A model generated the notes under the pieces. That model was given only the letters and a program-made list of their open reading frames with translations. It did no database searches and was not told the origin of the DNA. From positions 3,224,001 to 3,288,000 of the forward strand of contig JARKIF010000001.1 of the NCBI GenBank assembly GCA_029378245.1: 64,000 nucleotides of DNA, read 5' to 3'. How positions within the stretch are numbered: the stretch's first letter is position 1; each line of letters starts with the position of its first letter. The stretch comes from Roridomyces roridus (Eukaryota; Basidiomycota; Agaricomycetes; Agaricales; Mycenaceae). The position numbers and the translations under genes were made by a program. Below are positions 53,522-64,000 of the stretch, piece by piece.

Positions 53522-54952
53522 TCATAGGAGAACCACAAATCCTACACTACGACCAGAAGTACGACCGACCGTTACATCAAAACGAACCGCACTGATGTCC
53601 AACACACCAGGACACGCTGCACAGATTGCCCCCTTCAACTCAAGGGTCAACGCATCCGAAATAGCTTCGGATGAGCCCCTCGCAAAGTACACATACCGCA
53701 AGCTCGAGAATCGTCCGAGCCACGGCGTGAGCGCACGGATGTCGGCGGCGCTGTAACGTGTTGACCCAAGTCTCCGCAGCAGAAGCTGGTCAACGGTTGT
53801 CAAGCGCGACTCGGGCGTATCGCTCATGTCCGTTTCCCATGGGAGGTTCTTGGCTGCGAGGTCGAAAGCGAGGGAGAGGGAGAGCCGGGGGAGTGATCGG
53901 GGAGAACGCGCGATGGCGTCGAGGGCCGCGACGTAGCTGGCTTGGTCAAAGACGGGCCGCCGGCGGAATGGAGGTCGCATTGACAAGCACGATATGTATA
54001 TTTGTGGCACGTTTGGGGCAAAGGGGAGGAGGTAGGAGATGTAAGAGGCGGGTGCTTTGAGCTCCACCATCGGGCTGTTGGGATTGGGCTCGGTCTCCGT
54101 GAAGGACGAGGGCCGAATCGAGTTGGGTGCGCAGGTGAGGTAGCGGATGTGTTTGTGACGGTTGAGGAACGCCACGAGGTCTGCGTATGAGATGTTACTC
54201 TTTGGCTCCACCTGCACGTCCTCGAGTGGCGGGCCTAAGTCAAGGGTCGTGATCAGAGCCGAATAAACGGAATCTGCAACACTAGGTATGGGTTCGATGG
54301 TGAAGTGGTTGTGCCACCGCAACGCGAAGGTGACCAAGGTGTGTTTGTCCGGAAGTGCCTGGATGCGTATCGGGCCCTCGAAGACAGAAATGCGCGAAGC
54401 TGTCGCAATTCGTTCTCCCACCGACAGAGTTTGCCCGACTAATAAATTGTGCATTCCCTTGAGCATTGTTCGGCGGGACGTTGGAAAGGGCGATGACACT
54501 GCCGTCCGCAACGGAGGAGCCACATACACCGAGCTCTCCGCGACGATGAGAAGAGTGTCGGTACTCGCCTGCGGAAACTGTCGCAGAAATCGGTCCAACC
54601 CCGTGTAATTCAATCTGTCCTGGATGAGAATGTCGGGAATGGGGTCGATTGCTCCGAGAATGGAAGCAACCCTGCTGTTCGAGGACACCCAGTCCGGCTC
54701 GGGGTCTTTCAAGTAGACGAGCTCTTGGATCGGACAGATGTGGGCTACAAAGAGGAGGAGGTGCAGCGAGTCGAGGAGAGTAAGCTTGACGGTACCGGCT
54801 TGGATGTCCGACTCCGTGATGCCCAAGCTGCGGAGGAAGGGCAACGATGCGACGTGGCGGATGCGTGAGGAGAGGTATATCATTGCCTGCAACTCGTCTT
54901 TGCCCAGATACGAGCATATATCGTCGAGGAGCTCATTGGGGAGGTCGTTCAT
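53522..54952 (-). CDS. F-box-like protein, single exon
   Basis: 476 uninterrupted codons. N-terminal F-box-like sequence MNDLPNELLDDICSYLGKDE followed by LQAMIYLSSRIRHVASLPFL. The rest has LRR-like or unstructured character, with LDRFLRQFPQASTDTLLIV, VTFALRWHNHFTIEPIPSV, YADLVAFLNRHKHIRYLTC and LGRFSSLRYVYFARGSSE. No other domain recognised. Agaricomycetes carry large expansions of such genes, possibly SCF adaptors. It converges with the plus-strand F-box gene, 136 bases apart. Confidence 0.78.
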   Translation of the reverse strand: MNDLPNELLDDICSYLGKDELQAMIYLSSRIRHVASLPFLRSLGITESDIQAGTVKLTLLDSLHLLLFVAHICPIQELVYLKDPEPDWVSSNSRVASILGAIDPIPDILIQDRLNYTGLDRFLRQFPQASTDTLLIVAESSVYVAPPLRTAVSSPFPTSRRTMLKGMHNLLVGQTLSVGERIATASRISVFEGPIRIQALPDKHTLVTFALRWHNHFTIEPIPSVADSVYSALITTLDLGPPLEDVQVEPKSNISYADLVAFLNRHKHIRYLTCAPNSIRPSSFTETEPNPNSPMVELKAPASYISYLLPFAPNVPQIYISCLSMRPPFRRRPVFDQASYVAALDAIARSPRSLPRLSLSLAFDLAAKNLPWETDMSDTPESRLTTVDQLLLRRLGSTRYSAADIRALTPWLGRFSSLRYVYFARGSSEAISDALTLELKGAICAACPGVLDISAVRFDVTVGRTSGRSVGFVVLL

Positions 54953-55136
54953 CGAGGCAGTGGGTTAACATAGCCATTGAGGATGTCGAGGCTGTACGAC
55001 GTCGACGCCAGGTAAGTGCGGGAAGACGGCATGATAGAGAGAGACGTGTTTGTTCACAGATCGCGTCCACAATGAGGGGCTTTGGCTTTGGTCCATAAAA
55101 AGTCTATTCTAGATATACACGCTATGGATACAACGT

Positions 55137-58100
55137 TTACAATGCTTCGCTCGCAATTTGGAGCGCGTTTTGGGTAGAAGCCGTCGCGTCGGATGATGCG
55201 GATGTTTTAGGCCAATTGAGGACCAGTTGCTGCCCAAGTATAAGCTGAATCCGCAAACGCACAAAGTAGAACAACGTACCAGCCCTTCGTCGAACATGGT
55301 CGAGAAGACGGGGGGAAGAATATTGGTCTTGCCAGTCGAGATGAGCCGGGGAGACATGGACGTGTATTGGTCCGCAATGGTGGCCACCATGGACATAAGC
55401 TGCAGAGGGTCGTCAGCCGACGAACATCAAGGTAAATATGGAAGCTCACCACTCGAGACTCGGGCTCGGGCAAGAACTCCGAGGATGAGCCCGAAGTCGA
55501 AGTGAGCTTAGCCAGCGAGGAGCTCTGGGAATACAGTTAAGGGAGATACAACGGTGTACAAGAAAAGTACGCACGACGCCGTTCAGCTTCGTGTTAAGAG
55601 TCTTGGCAAGGCCGTTGACCGTGTTGACCTGCGTATTACTTTGCGACGTCTTCATTTGAAAATGAGCCCGGGTGTCTGAATAAATGATGCACAACGTACC
55701 AAGGAGCCAGTGAGGCCTTGAATGATGCTGCTGAGGGCGTTGACGAGAGAAGCCAAGAGGCCATCAAGCGCTTGTATGGCGTGAATGAGGTCGCTCGCTG
55801 CGATAATGGCCTCATTGATACTGTCGGCAAGGGCGGTGATGGCAGCGCTGGTCGCAGGGTTCGGGGCACTGAGCGAACTCGAAGGCGAACTCGAAGGCGG
55901 GAGAGTGGTGGACAAGGCTCCGGGGGTAATAGGTAGGGCCGTAACACCACCCAAGAGTCCACCGGCGAGGCTAGTTACAGCGGGAGGAAGCGCTGTAACC
56001 AGAGACACTACAGGTGATACCACAGCGCCCACCTCGCTCGTCGCGGCCGCGATGATACTAGTGGGAATGGTGGTAACGATGGGCACAACTCCGCCTGTTA
56101 CAGCTGTAACAACTATCGGACCAGATTAGTAGGAGAAAGAATTGAAAAAGAAGGACAAACCTCCTCCAAGCTCGCTCGTTGCCACAGAGGCGATACCACC
56201 GCCCAATGAGACAACTCCGGATCCCACAACACCGAGTTGGCTCGTCACGAGGGTAACAATGCTGCCCGGCAGATCCGTAGCAGGAAGGGCAGTCACTAGA
56301 CTGCCGATGACATTGGTGACCGAGGCAGGGAGTGGAGTAACTGCGGTGGCAATAACCCCAACGTCACTGGCACCCGCCGAGATAATGCTGCCCACGTTCT
56401 GAGTCGCAGTTGGGACGAGACCGGAAACCTCGCTGAGTATAGGTGATGCTATGACGCCAATATCGCTCGTTGCTGCGGGTACCGCACTTGCGACGATGTT
56501 GGTAACAGTGGCGGGCAGAGCGGTGGCCTCGGAAAGAACAGCGCCCAGTTCGCTGGTCACGGCAGAGACAATGGCACCAACATCGCTGGCGGCGGCAGAA
56601 ACGATGCTTGCAGCAATGCCTGTTGCAGAGGCGGGAAGCGCCGCGACTTGGCTAATAACAGGGGAGGCGACTGCACCGATATCGCTGGCCGCAGCAGATA
56701 GGACGCTGCCGACAATTGCCGTGGCCGTCGGGACAGCTTCGCCAAGGTCACTCGTGGCAGCGGAAAGCACGCTGCCAACGATGCCTGTGAGAGTGGCAGG
56801 GAGAGCAGAAATATCGCTGACGGCAGGGGAAGCGATTGCCCCGAGGTCGCTAGTTGCCGCAGAGAGGATGCTGGCCACAAGGTCGGTGACTGTCGCGGGG
56901 AGAACCGTCGCTTGAGATGCAATGGCTCCGAGGTCGCTAGTTGCGGCGGAAACATCGCTGTCTATCACGGACACGATGGAGCCCAGAGCGCTTGTCGCCG
57001 CCGGTACGAGGCTGCCAAGCAGGTCTGAAGGGAGGGCTGTGACAATGGGGACGAGCTCGCTGGTCGCGTCGGTCACTAAATACAGTGAGCGATTGATACA
57101 CAGATAAAACAAAGAACTGACCTGCTCCAATGTCACTGGTGGCGGCAGAAAGGATGCTTGCGGCAATGCCTGTAACAGTGGCAGGAAGAGCGGAAACGTC
57201 ACTAAGTATCGGCGAAGCGATGACACCGATGTCGCTCGACGCAGCGGAGAGGATGCTTCCAACGTCGGTGGGTACAGGTGTGACGGCATTGAGGGCTGAT
57301 GACGTGATGGCATCAACGTCGCTGATGGCAGCGGAGAGAACGCTGTTAACTACGTCTGTAACGGAGGCCGGAAGTGCGGTGACAACACCGATGTCACTGG
57401 TGGCCGCGAGTACGCTCTGGACGATTTGGGTCGGTAGTGGGGTAACAACTGAAGGAAATATATGAGTACGCAAAGAACATTCTGGGACAGAAAACGCACC
57501 AGCTCCCAACTCAGAAGTTGCAGCGGAAAGAACACTGCCGACGAGGCCCGTAGCAGTGGCCGGAAGGCCAGAGACATCGTTGAGAACGGAGGAAGCGATC
57601 ACGTCGATAGCGCTTGTTCCAGCCGAGAGAATGCTTCCTGCAACGTCGGTGACGGTAGCGGGGAGAGCAGTCACATCACCGAGCTCGCTGCTGACAGCAG
57701 AGAGGATTTCTGACGGAAGACCAGTAGCAATTGGAAGAACGGCACTTGTGGTGTCTGTAACGACTGGGAAGTTTCAGCAGAGTCCAAATTGAAAAGGAAG
57801 AAAAACGCACCAGCGGAGATGATGCTTCCAACAACATCCGTAACAGTCGCGGGAAGAGCAGTTACATCACTCAAAATGGGCGAGGCGATGGCGCCAACGT
57901 CGCTTGTGGCCGCAGAAAGAATGCTTGCAATGATGTCTGTTATGTCGGGAGGGGAAATGGTCGTGACTGCGCCGAGATCACTAGCGACGGCTGAAAGTAC
58001 ACTGTTGAGGTCCGACGGGAGTGGTGTGATGACTGGCAGCGCGGCGCTTGTAGCTTCAGAAACCACTGAAAATAATGAGTAAAGAGATTGGATAAAGAAA

Positions 58101-61100
58101 AGGCGACACACCAGCTCCGATGTCACTTGTCGCGGCCGAGATAATGCTCCCAGCAACCTCCGTGACCGTGGCAGGAAGAGCAGTTAAATCACTCAAAATG
58201 GGCGAGGCGATGGAGCCCAAGTCGCTGGTAGCAGCCGATAAAATGCTGGCGATAATGTCGGTGATACTGGGAGGGACAGCAGTGGTAACGGCGTCGACGT
58301 CGCTGGCAACCGTGGAAAGGATGCTGGCGAGGTCCGAGGGGAGGGCGGTGGCGATTGGCAGGGCGGCACTCGTGATATCGGACACCACTGGAAGGAATGA
58401 GAACAATAAAGAATGATATGAGCCTAACATACCTGCTCCAATGTCGCTAGTTGCGGCCCCAAGATCGCTGGCTGCAGCCGAGATGATACTACCAGCAACA
58501 GCGGTGACTGTAGCGGGCAGAGCGGTGACATCGCTCAAAATGGGTGAGGCAATTGCACCGATATCGCTCGTCGCAGCAGACAATATGCTCGCGATGATTT
58601 GTGTTGGGTTGACGGGAAGATTCGTCGCGTCCGTGGCAATGGCACCCAAATCGCTCGTGGCGGCAGACAGGATACTGTTGAGATCAGTGGGAAGTACAGT
58701 AGCCACTGGCAACACGGCACTGGTCAAGTCGGAAGCATCTGCGCCTATCGCACTAGTCGCAGCTGCAATATCACTGCCTGCAGCCGAGATTATGCTGGCC
58801 GCGATGTCGGTAATTGTGGCGGGCAGGGCAGTGACATCGCTCAGCACCGGTGATGTGATCGCGTCGGCGTCGCTCGCGGCAGCGGACAAGATGCTGGCGA
58901 TAATGTCTGTGATACTGGGTGGAACGGCAGTGGTAACCGGGCCAAGGTCGCTCCCGACAGCGGAAAGAATGCTGTTGAGATCCGAAGGGAGCGCGGTGGC
59001 GACTGGCAACACAGCGCTTGTGATGTCGGTGACTGCTGACCCAAAACAATGAGAAGGATCAAAAAATGTGTGGGAAAAAAACGTACCTGCACCGATATCA
59101 CTTGTCAAGGATCCCAGGTCGCTGGCGGCGGCAGAGACGATGCTGCCTGCGACTGCCGTAATTGTGGCGGGTAACGCGGTCACGTCACTCAAAACAGGCG
59201 AGACAACGGCCCCGATATCGCTGGTCGCCGCAGATAAAATGCTCGCAATGATCTCCGAGGGGTTGACGGGAAGATTTGTCACATCGCTGGCAATGGCACC
59301 CAGCTCGCTCGTGGCGGCGGACAAGACGCTGCCAAGATCGGTGGGAAGTGCAGTGGCCACTGGCAACACGGCGCTGGTCAAATCCGAAACGTCTGAAAGT
59401 TATGAGGACAATGATGTTTGGAATAAAAAGAACAAACCGGCTCCTATAGCGCTAGTTGCAGCTGCGATGTCACTCGCTGCCGCCGAAAGGATGCTCCCAG
59501 CAATATCGGTAACCGTGGCAGGTAATGCAGTAACATCGCTCAGAATGGGGGAGGTGACGGCGGCGACGTCACTGGCCGCAGCGGACAGGATGCTGGCGAC
59601 AATGTCGGAGACACTGGGCGGGACAGCAGTGGTAACAGCGCCGATATCGCTGGCAGCCGCGGAAAGGACGCTGTCGATATCCGAAGGGAGCGCAGTGGCA
59701 ATGGGTACCACAGCGCTTGTGATGTCGGAGACCACTGGGAAGAATTAGAAGAATGAATGACAATGGGGGAGACACATACCAGCTCCGATTTCACTAGTCA
59801 CAGCTCCTAGATCGCTGGCTGCAGCAGAAATTACACTGCCCGCGATGTCGGTCACGGTGGCAGGTAGTGCAGTAACAGCGCTCAAAATGGGCGAGGTGAT
59901 TGCGTCAACGTCGCTCGCGGCTGCGGACAGGATGCTGGCAATGATGTCGGATACACTGGGTGGGACAGCAGTGGTAACGGCGCCAACGTCGCTGGCAACC
60001 GCGGAAACGATGCTGTCGATGTTCGAAGGAAGCGCGGTGGCAATGGGTACCACGGCGCTTGTGATGTCGGAGACCACTGGAAAGCATTAGAGGAAGAAGT
60101 GACCAGGTAAAAGGAACATACCGGCTCCAATGTCACTAGTCGCGGCGCCAAGGTCACTGGCAGCAGCCGAGAGAATGCTCCCAGCAATATCGGTAACCGT
60201 GGCAGGTAGTGCAGTAACATCGCTCAAAGTGGGCGAGGTAACTGCGTCAACATCGCTAGCCGCTGCGGACAAGATGCTGGCGATGATGTCTGTGATACTG
60301 GGCGGGACGGCAGTCGTAACGGCGCCAATATCGGTGGTAGCCGCAGAAAAGATGCTGTCGATGTCCGAAGGGAGGGCGGTGACCACGGGTAACGCAGCAC
60401 TTGTAAGATCGGACACATCTGCGAATAGGTGAGGGTATTAACTTGGAAGAAAAGAAGAAAACGAACCAGCTCCTATCGCGCTGGTTGCAACTGCAATGTC
60501 GCTGGCCGCAGCCGAAATTACGCTGCCCGCGATGTCGGTGATCGTGGCGGGCAAGGCAGTAACAGCACTCAGAACCGGTGATGTGATCGCGTCGACGTCG
60601 CTCGCGGCAGCGGACAAGATGCTGGCGATAATTTCGGTGATACTGGGTGGAACGCCAGTGGTCACGGCACCAAGATCGCTCGCAGCTGCCGAAGGTATGC
60701 TGCCGATGTCCGAGGGGAGCGCGGTGGCAATTGGGAGCGCACTCGTCGCGGCGGACAAAACGCTTCCGACAAGGTCCGTGGCGGTTGCAGGAAGGGCAGT
60801 TAGTACACTGGTGATTGGGAGTATATCGCTGGTCACTGAAGCGGATGTGAGCTGGAAGTAAAGAAAGAGATTCAAGGGACACACCAGCTCCAAGATCACT
60901 GGCAACATCCGAAACAACGCTCTGGACGATCTCAGTCACAGAAGCCGGAAGGCCAGAAACATCGCTGAGGATCGACGTCACGATGGCTCCAAGGTCACTG
61001 GTCACGACATCGGGAATATTGGTCGCCCCGCCGAGAATCGAGGAGATGATTCCACCAAGGTCAAAGGTAGTAGTCAGCAAGACGCTGTCGAGGTCCGAAG

Positions 61101-64000
61101 GAAGAGCGGTAGCGATTGGTAGAACGGCGCTGGTGACATCAGTGATAACTGCTGCGAGGTCGCTCGTGGCAGCGGAAGCAATACCTCCGACAGCGCCGGT
61201 AACAGTCGCCTGAATAGCAGAGACATCATCAAGCAGCGATGAAGCAATGGCGCCGACGTCAATGACGCTGGTCGGGAGCCCAGTATCAGCGGTGTTGGTG
61301 GCGGCTGAGAGAATGCTGTCGATGTCCGATGGAAGAGCGGTAACAATGGGAAGAACCACGCTCGTCGCATCCGTTAATACTAAGGAATGAAATTAGTCCA
61401 AACATTAAAATAATGGTAGAAAACGCACCAGCTACGATGTCGCTGGTGGCAACAGAAAGTACACTCCCGGCGACGTCTGTGATCTGGCCGACGTCGCTGA
61501 GGACAGGGGAAGCAATGCCGCCGACATCACTGGCGGCAGCTGAGAGAATGCTTCCAGCCAAGTCGGTGACAGTAGCGGGAAGCTCAGTGACAACGGTAAT
61601 AACGGGTGCAACATCGCTCGTGACTACAAAGATATTGAGAAGGTAAGGAGATACAAGAACATCGCGACTTGCCAGCTCCGAGATCGCTTGCTGCAGCAGA
61701 GAGAATACTGCCAACCAGATCTGTGACAGTGGCGGGAAGAGCAGTCACTTCGCTGATAACGGGCGAGGCAATAGCCCCAAGGTCGCTGGTGGCAGCAGAC
61801 AACACACTGCCAATGACATCGGTAACGGGTAGAGTCGAGACGTCGCTGAGAATCGATGCCAAGTCGCTGTTGGCGGCCGAGAGAATACTGGCAACAAGGT
61901 TGGTAGCAGTGGGAACCACGGCGGTTATGTCGCTGATGACTGGAGTAGCGATGGAGCCAAGGTCGCTCGTAATTTGGGGCAAGATGCTGTCGATGATGCC
62001 GGTCGCGGAGGCCGGGAGGATTGTAGCATCGCTGAGGATAGGCAACACAATGCTAGTCCCTGCTGAACGAGGTTATTTCAAAGCAAAACTGCAAGTCATT
62101 CGAAACGCACTAGCACCGAGGTCGTTGGTGATTGTGTTTACGACATCAGTGACGTCACCCAAATCGCTGGCAGCGGAGAGAACGCTCGCGACGACATCCG
62201 TAACAGTGGCAGGGAGAACAGTAACTTGGCTGATGATGCCACCGAGGTCGGTCGTAGCGGCGCCGAGGATATCGGTGGCACTTGCGGGAAGCCCCGTGAC
62301 TTCGTTGACGACTGATGAAGCGATCGCACCGACATCATTGGTCACAGCGGAGAGGGCGCCCTCGACGATGTTTGTGGGAAGAGCAGATTCAGCTGCGCAG
62401 AATGAGCAAACTGAGTAAGATAGTAGCTTGAAAAACGTACCCGCAGAAAGGATGCTGCCAACGATTTCGGTGGGAACAACAGTCACCTCGCTAAGAACCG
62501 GTGAAGTAACTCCACTGACATCGCTGGCAACCGCGGAGGCAAGGCTTCCGACGACATCCGTAACAGTGGCGGGAAGAGCGGTTACCGCACTGATGACGGC
62601 GCCCAAATCGCTGGTAAGTCCAGCAGCATCAGTAGCGACCGGAGGAGCAGTGAGAATGCTCAGAATGTCCGTAGCAGCACCCGCATCGCTGAGAAAAACA
62701 GACAGCGGGTTGCTAGTAGGCACGGCGGTCGCCCCCAGAATGCTGGATAGGAGGCTGAAAACATCCCCCAGGAATCCGGTAGTGGTGGGTGCTGGCGTTA
62801 CGATTGGCGAAACAACGGCTCCAACGTCGCTGGCTACAGCCGAAGCAACAGACACCACTGCTGGGACGTCAACAACAGGCAGAAATAAATGAAAAAGACC
62901 TCACCATCCGTCGGCAAAGATCCTCCGTCGAGGATGCTCACGACATCAGAAACCACCACTTGGACTACACTGGGAACGGCGGAAACCACGGCGCCAACGG
63001 CCTGTTGTCAAGCACGTTAACAAAGAGTCAGAAACGAATATGCAGCAAAGCTTACACTGGTGGGAAGAGCACTAATCACTTCAGACAAAACCGCCCCAAC
63101 GCCACCCAGGAGACCGCCCGATCCGTTGTCACCGGTAGTGGTGGACGGAGGATTTGCGGCCAGGACCGACGAAGTGATATTGTCGATGGCGCTGGTCGGG
63201 AGCGATGATGGAAGCGCGACATTGCTGGGAGTAACGACGACGGCAGGGATAGAAGATGTGACTCCGTCAACGACCCCGAACAACGAAGAAACGGCGTCAT
63301 TCGCGTCGCTGAGGATAGAAGGGACCACGCTCGGAACCGCGGTAACGATAGCAGGGACAGAGGCGCCCACGCTGAGCAAAGACGAAGCAGCAGCGTTCAC
63401 GTCGCTGACGACAACGCCAGGGATGGAGGATGCGACAACGTCAACTGCGCTCAAGAGAGATGATGCCGCGACATTGACCTCGCTGAGAAGCGAAGGAACG
63501 GCAGTTGGAAGAGCGGTAACAACAGGAGGGACAGAGGAGATCACACCGCCGCCCACGCTGAACAAAGAGGAAGCAGCAGCGTTGACGTCGCTGACGACAA
63601 CGCCAGGGATGGAGGATGCGACAACGTCAACTGTGCTCAAGAGAGATGATGCCGCGACATTGACCTCGCTGAGAAGCGAGGGAACAGCACTCGGAAGAGC
63701 GGTGATGATAGCAGGGGCCGAGGAAACGACTGCCCCGCCGACACTGAGGAGGGAAGAAGCAGCTCCGTTGACTTCGCTGAGAAGGGAGGGAACAACAGCG
63801 CCTACGGAGGTCACCGCCCCGTTCACGTCACTCAGGACAGAAGGCACCGCACTCGGAAGGGCAGTAACAACAGCGGGGACAGAGGACACAACGCCGCCGG
63901 CAACGCTCAACAGGGACGAGGCGGCAACATCGACCTCGCTGAGAAGCGAAGGGACGACAGCAGTGGGTATCGGAGTAACAACGGCAGGGACCGAAGAAAC
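55137..64000 (-). CDS. Giant modular Ala/Ser/Val/Thr-rich repeat protein (partial)
   Basis: One minus-strand gene running off the right window edge; its start is not seen. More than 25 exons, each joined by about 45-55 nt introns. Most exons repeat 30-35 residue units such as SDIGAIASPILSDVTALPAT and TDIIASILSAAASDVDAITS. The coding part between introns has almost no Cys, Trp, His, Lys or Arg; Asp is nearly the only charge, giving a very acidic, aliphatic protein. The region 63030-64000 uses another unit (SSLLSEVNVAASSLLS, VVASSIPGVVVSDVNAAAS). The C-terminal exons (55137-55690) are unique (VNTVNGLAKTLNTKLNGV, DQYTSMSPRLISTGKTNILP) and end NALQIASEAL. No known family; a surface, wall or matrix protein is a guess. 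Confidence 0.75.
57450..60880 (-). repeat. Tandem exon+intron modules (about 300-345 bp)
   Basis: Introns recur at about 57470, 57785, 58090, 58410, 59060, 59415, 59760, 60095, 60440 and 60860, so most modules measure 305-360 bp with exon and intron duplicated together. The double-length 58432-59036 exon lacks the intron at 58738/58739. Confidence 0.75.
63371..63742 (-). repeat. 186-bp direct repeat within the giant gene
   Basis: 63371-63556 and 63557-63742 are direct copies. The stretch from GTCGCTGACGACAACGCCAG through TTGACCTCGCTGAGAAGCGA (about 85 bp) differs at only one position. The unit encodes 62 residues in frame. Confidence 0.8.

Noticed and set aside
57450..60880. CRISPR-like or satellite array
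   Set aside because: The regular spacing comes from exon+intron modules of over 300 bp in a fungal gene, not from short repeats with unique spacers.
55700..62900. Long plus-strand ORFs (for example 56451-56915, 58441-59052, 59068-59748)
   Set aside because: They are antisense shadows of the repetitive minus-strand gene: the repeat period and codon bias keep the opposite frame open, and they end at the minus-strand introns.

Overview
The window is nuclear DNA of a filamentous basidiomycete, most likely an Agaricomycete. The evidence is dense genes with many 45-70 nt GT-AG introns, a fungal wall and secretome gene set (KRE6/SKN1-type GH16, glyoxal oxidase, GMC oxidoreductase, AA14-like LPMO, sedolisin), several F-box genes of the style expanded in Agaricomycetes, and a tyrosine-recombinase (DIRS/Ngaro-type) retrotransposon. 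My impression is Ceratobasidiaceae (Rhizoctonia-like), but that is not demonstrated. All gene models below were spliced by hand, so intron borders are predictions.

Layout. 0-6.7 kb: two cell-wall/polysaccharide genes, a KRE6/SKN1-type beta-glucan assembly protein and a large processive family-2 glycosyltransferase. 7.9-25.3 kb: a run rich in secreted and oxidative enzymes (copper-radical glyoxal oxidase, GMC oxidoreductase, AA14-like LPMO, cytochrome P450, S53 sedolisin). Interspersed are a 7-TM-type membrane protein, a possible SPOC/PIN-like nuclear protein, a septin, a Cys-motif hypothetical protein and a CsbD-like stress protein. The two oxidases could supply H2O2 outside the cell beside the LPMO. 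25.6-31.6 kb: an F-box gene with an internal duplication and an in-frame stop, an MGQYW-type gene interrupted by a MITE-like element, repeats, and one hypothetical gene. 32.0-39.4 kb: conserved housekeeping genes (mitochondrial ICT1-type release factor, M20 carboxypeptidase S, amino-acid transporter, fungal ISG12/IFI6-like protein). 39.4-42.2 kb: gene-free, filled with inverted-repeat, C-rich repetitive DNA.

42.3-52.0 kb holds the most striking locus. It is a RecQ-helicase gene (minus strand) carrying three separate mobile-element insertions. A 5.75-kb tyrosine-recombinase retrotransposon with intact ORFs and split direct repeats sits inside an intron. A 343-bp MITE cuts helicase motif VI (GRAGR/DG). 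A 631-bp element with an 11-bp target duplication lies in the linker before the zinc/winged-helix region. In silico removal of each restores a sensible RecQ sequence, but a 1-nt frameshift and a damaged DEAH box suggest the host gene has decayed.

52.3-55.0 kb carries two F-box-like genes. 55.1-64.0 kb is one very large minus-strand gene, cut by the window end. It encodes a low-complexity Ala/Ser/Val/Thr/Asp protein made of amplified exon+intron modules of roughly 300-345 bp, one of which precisely lacks the intron.
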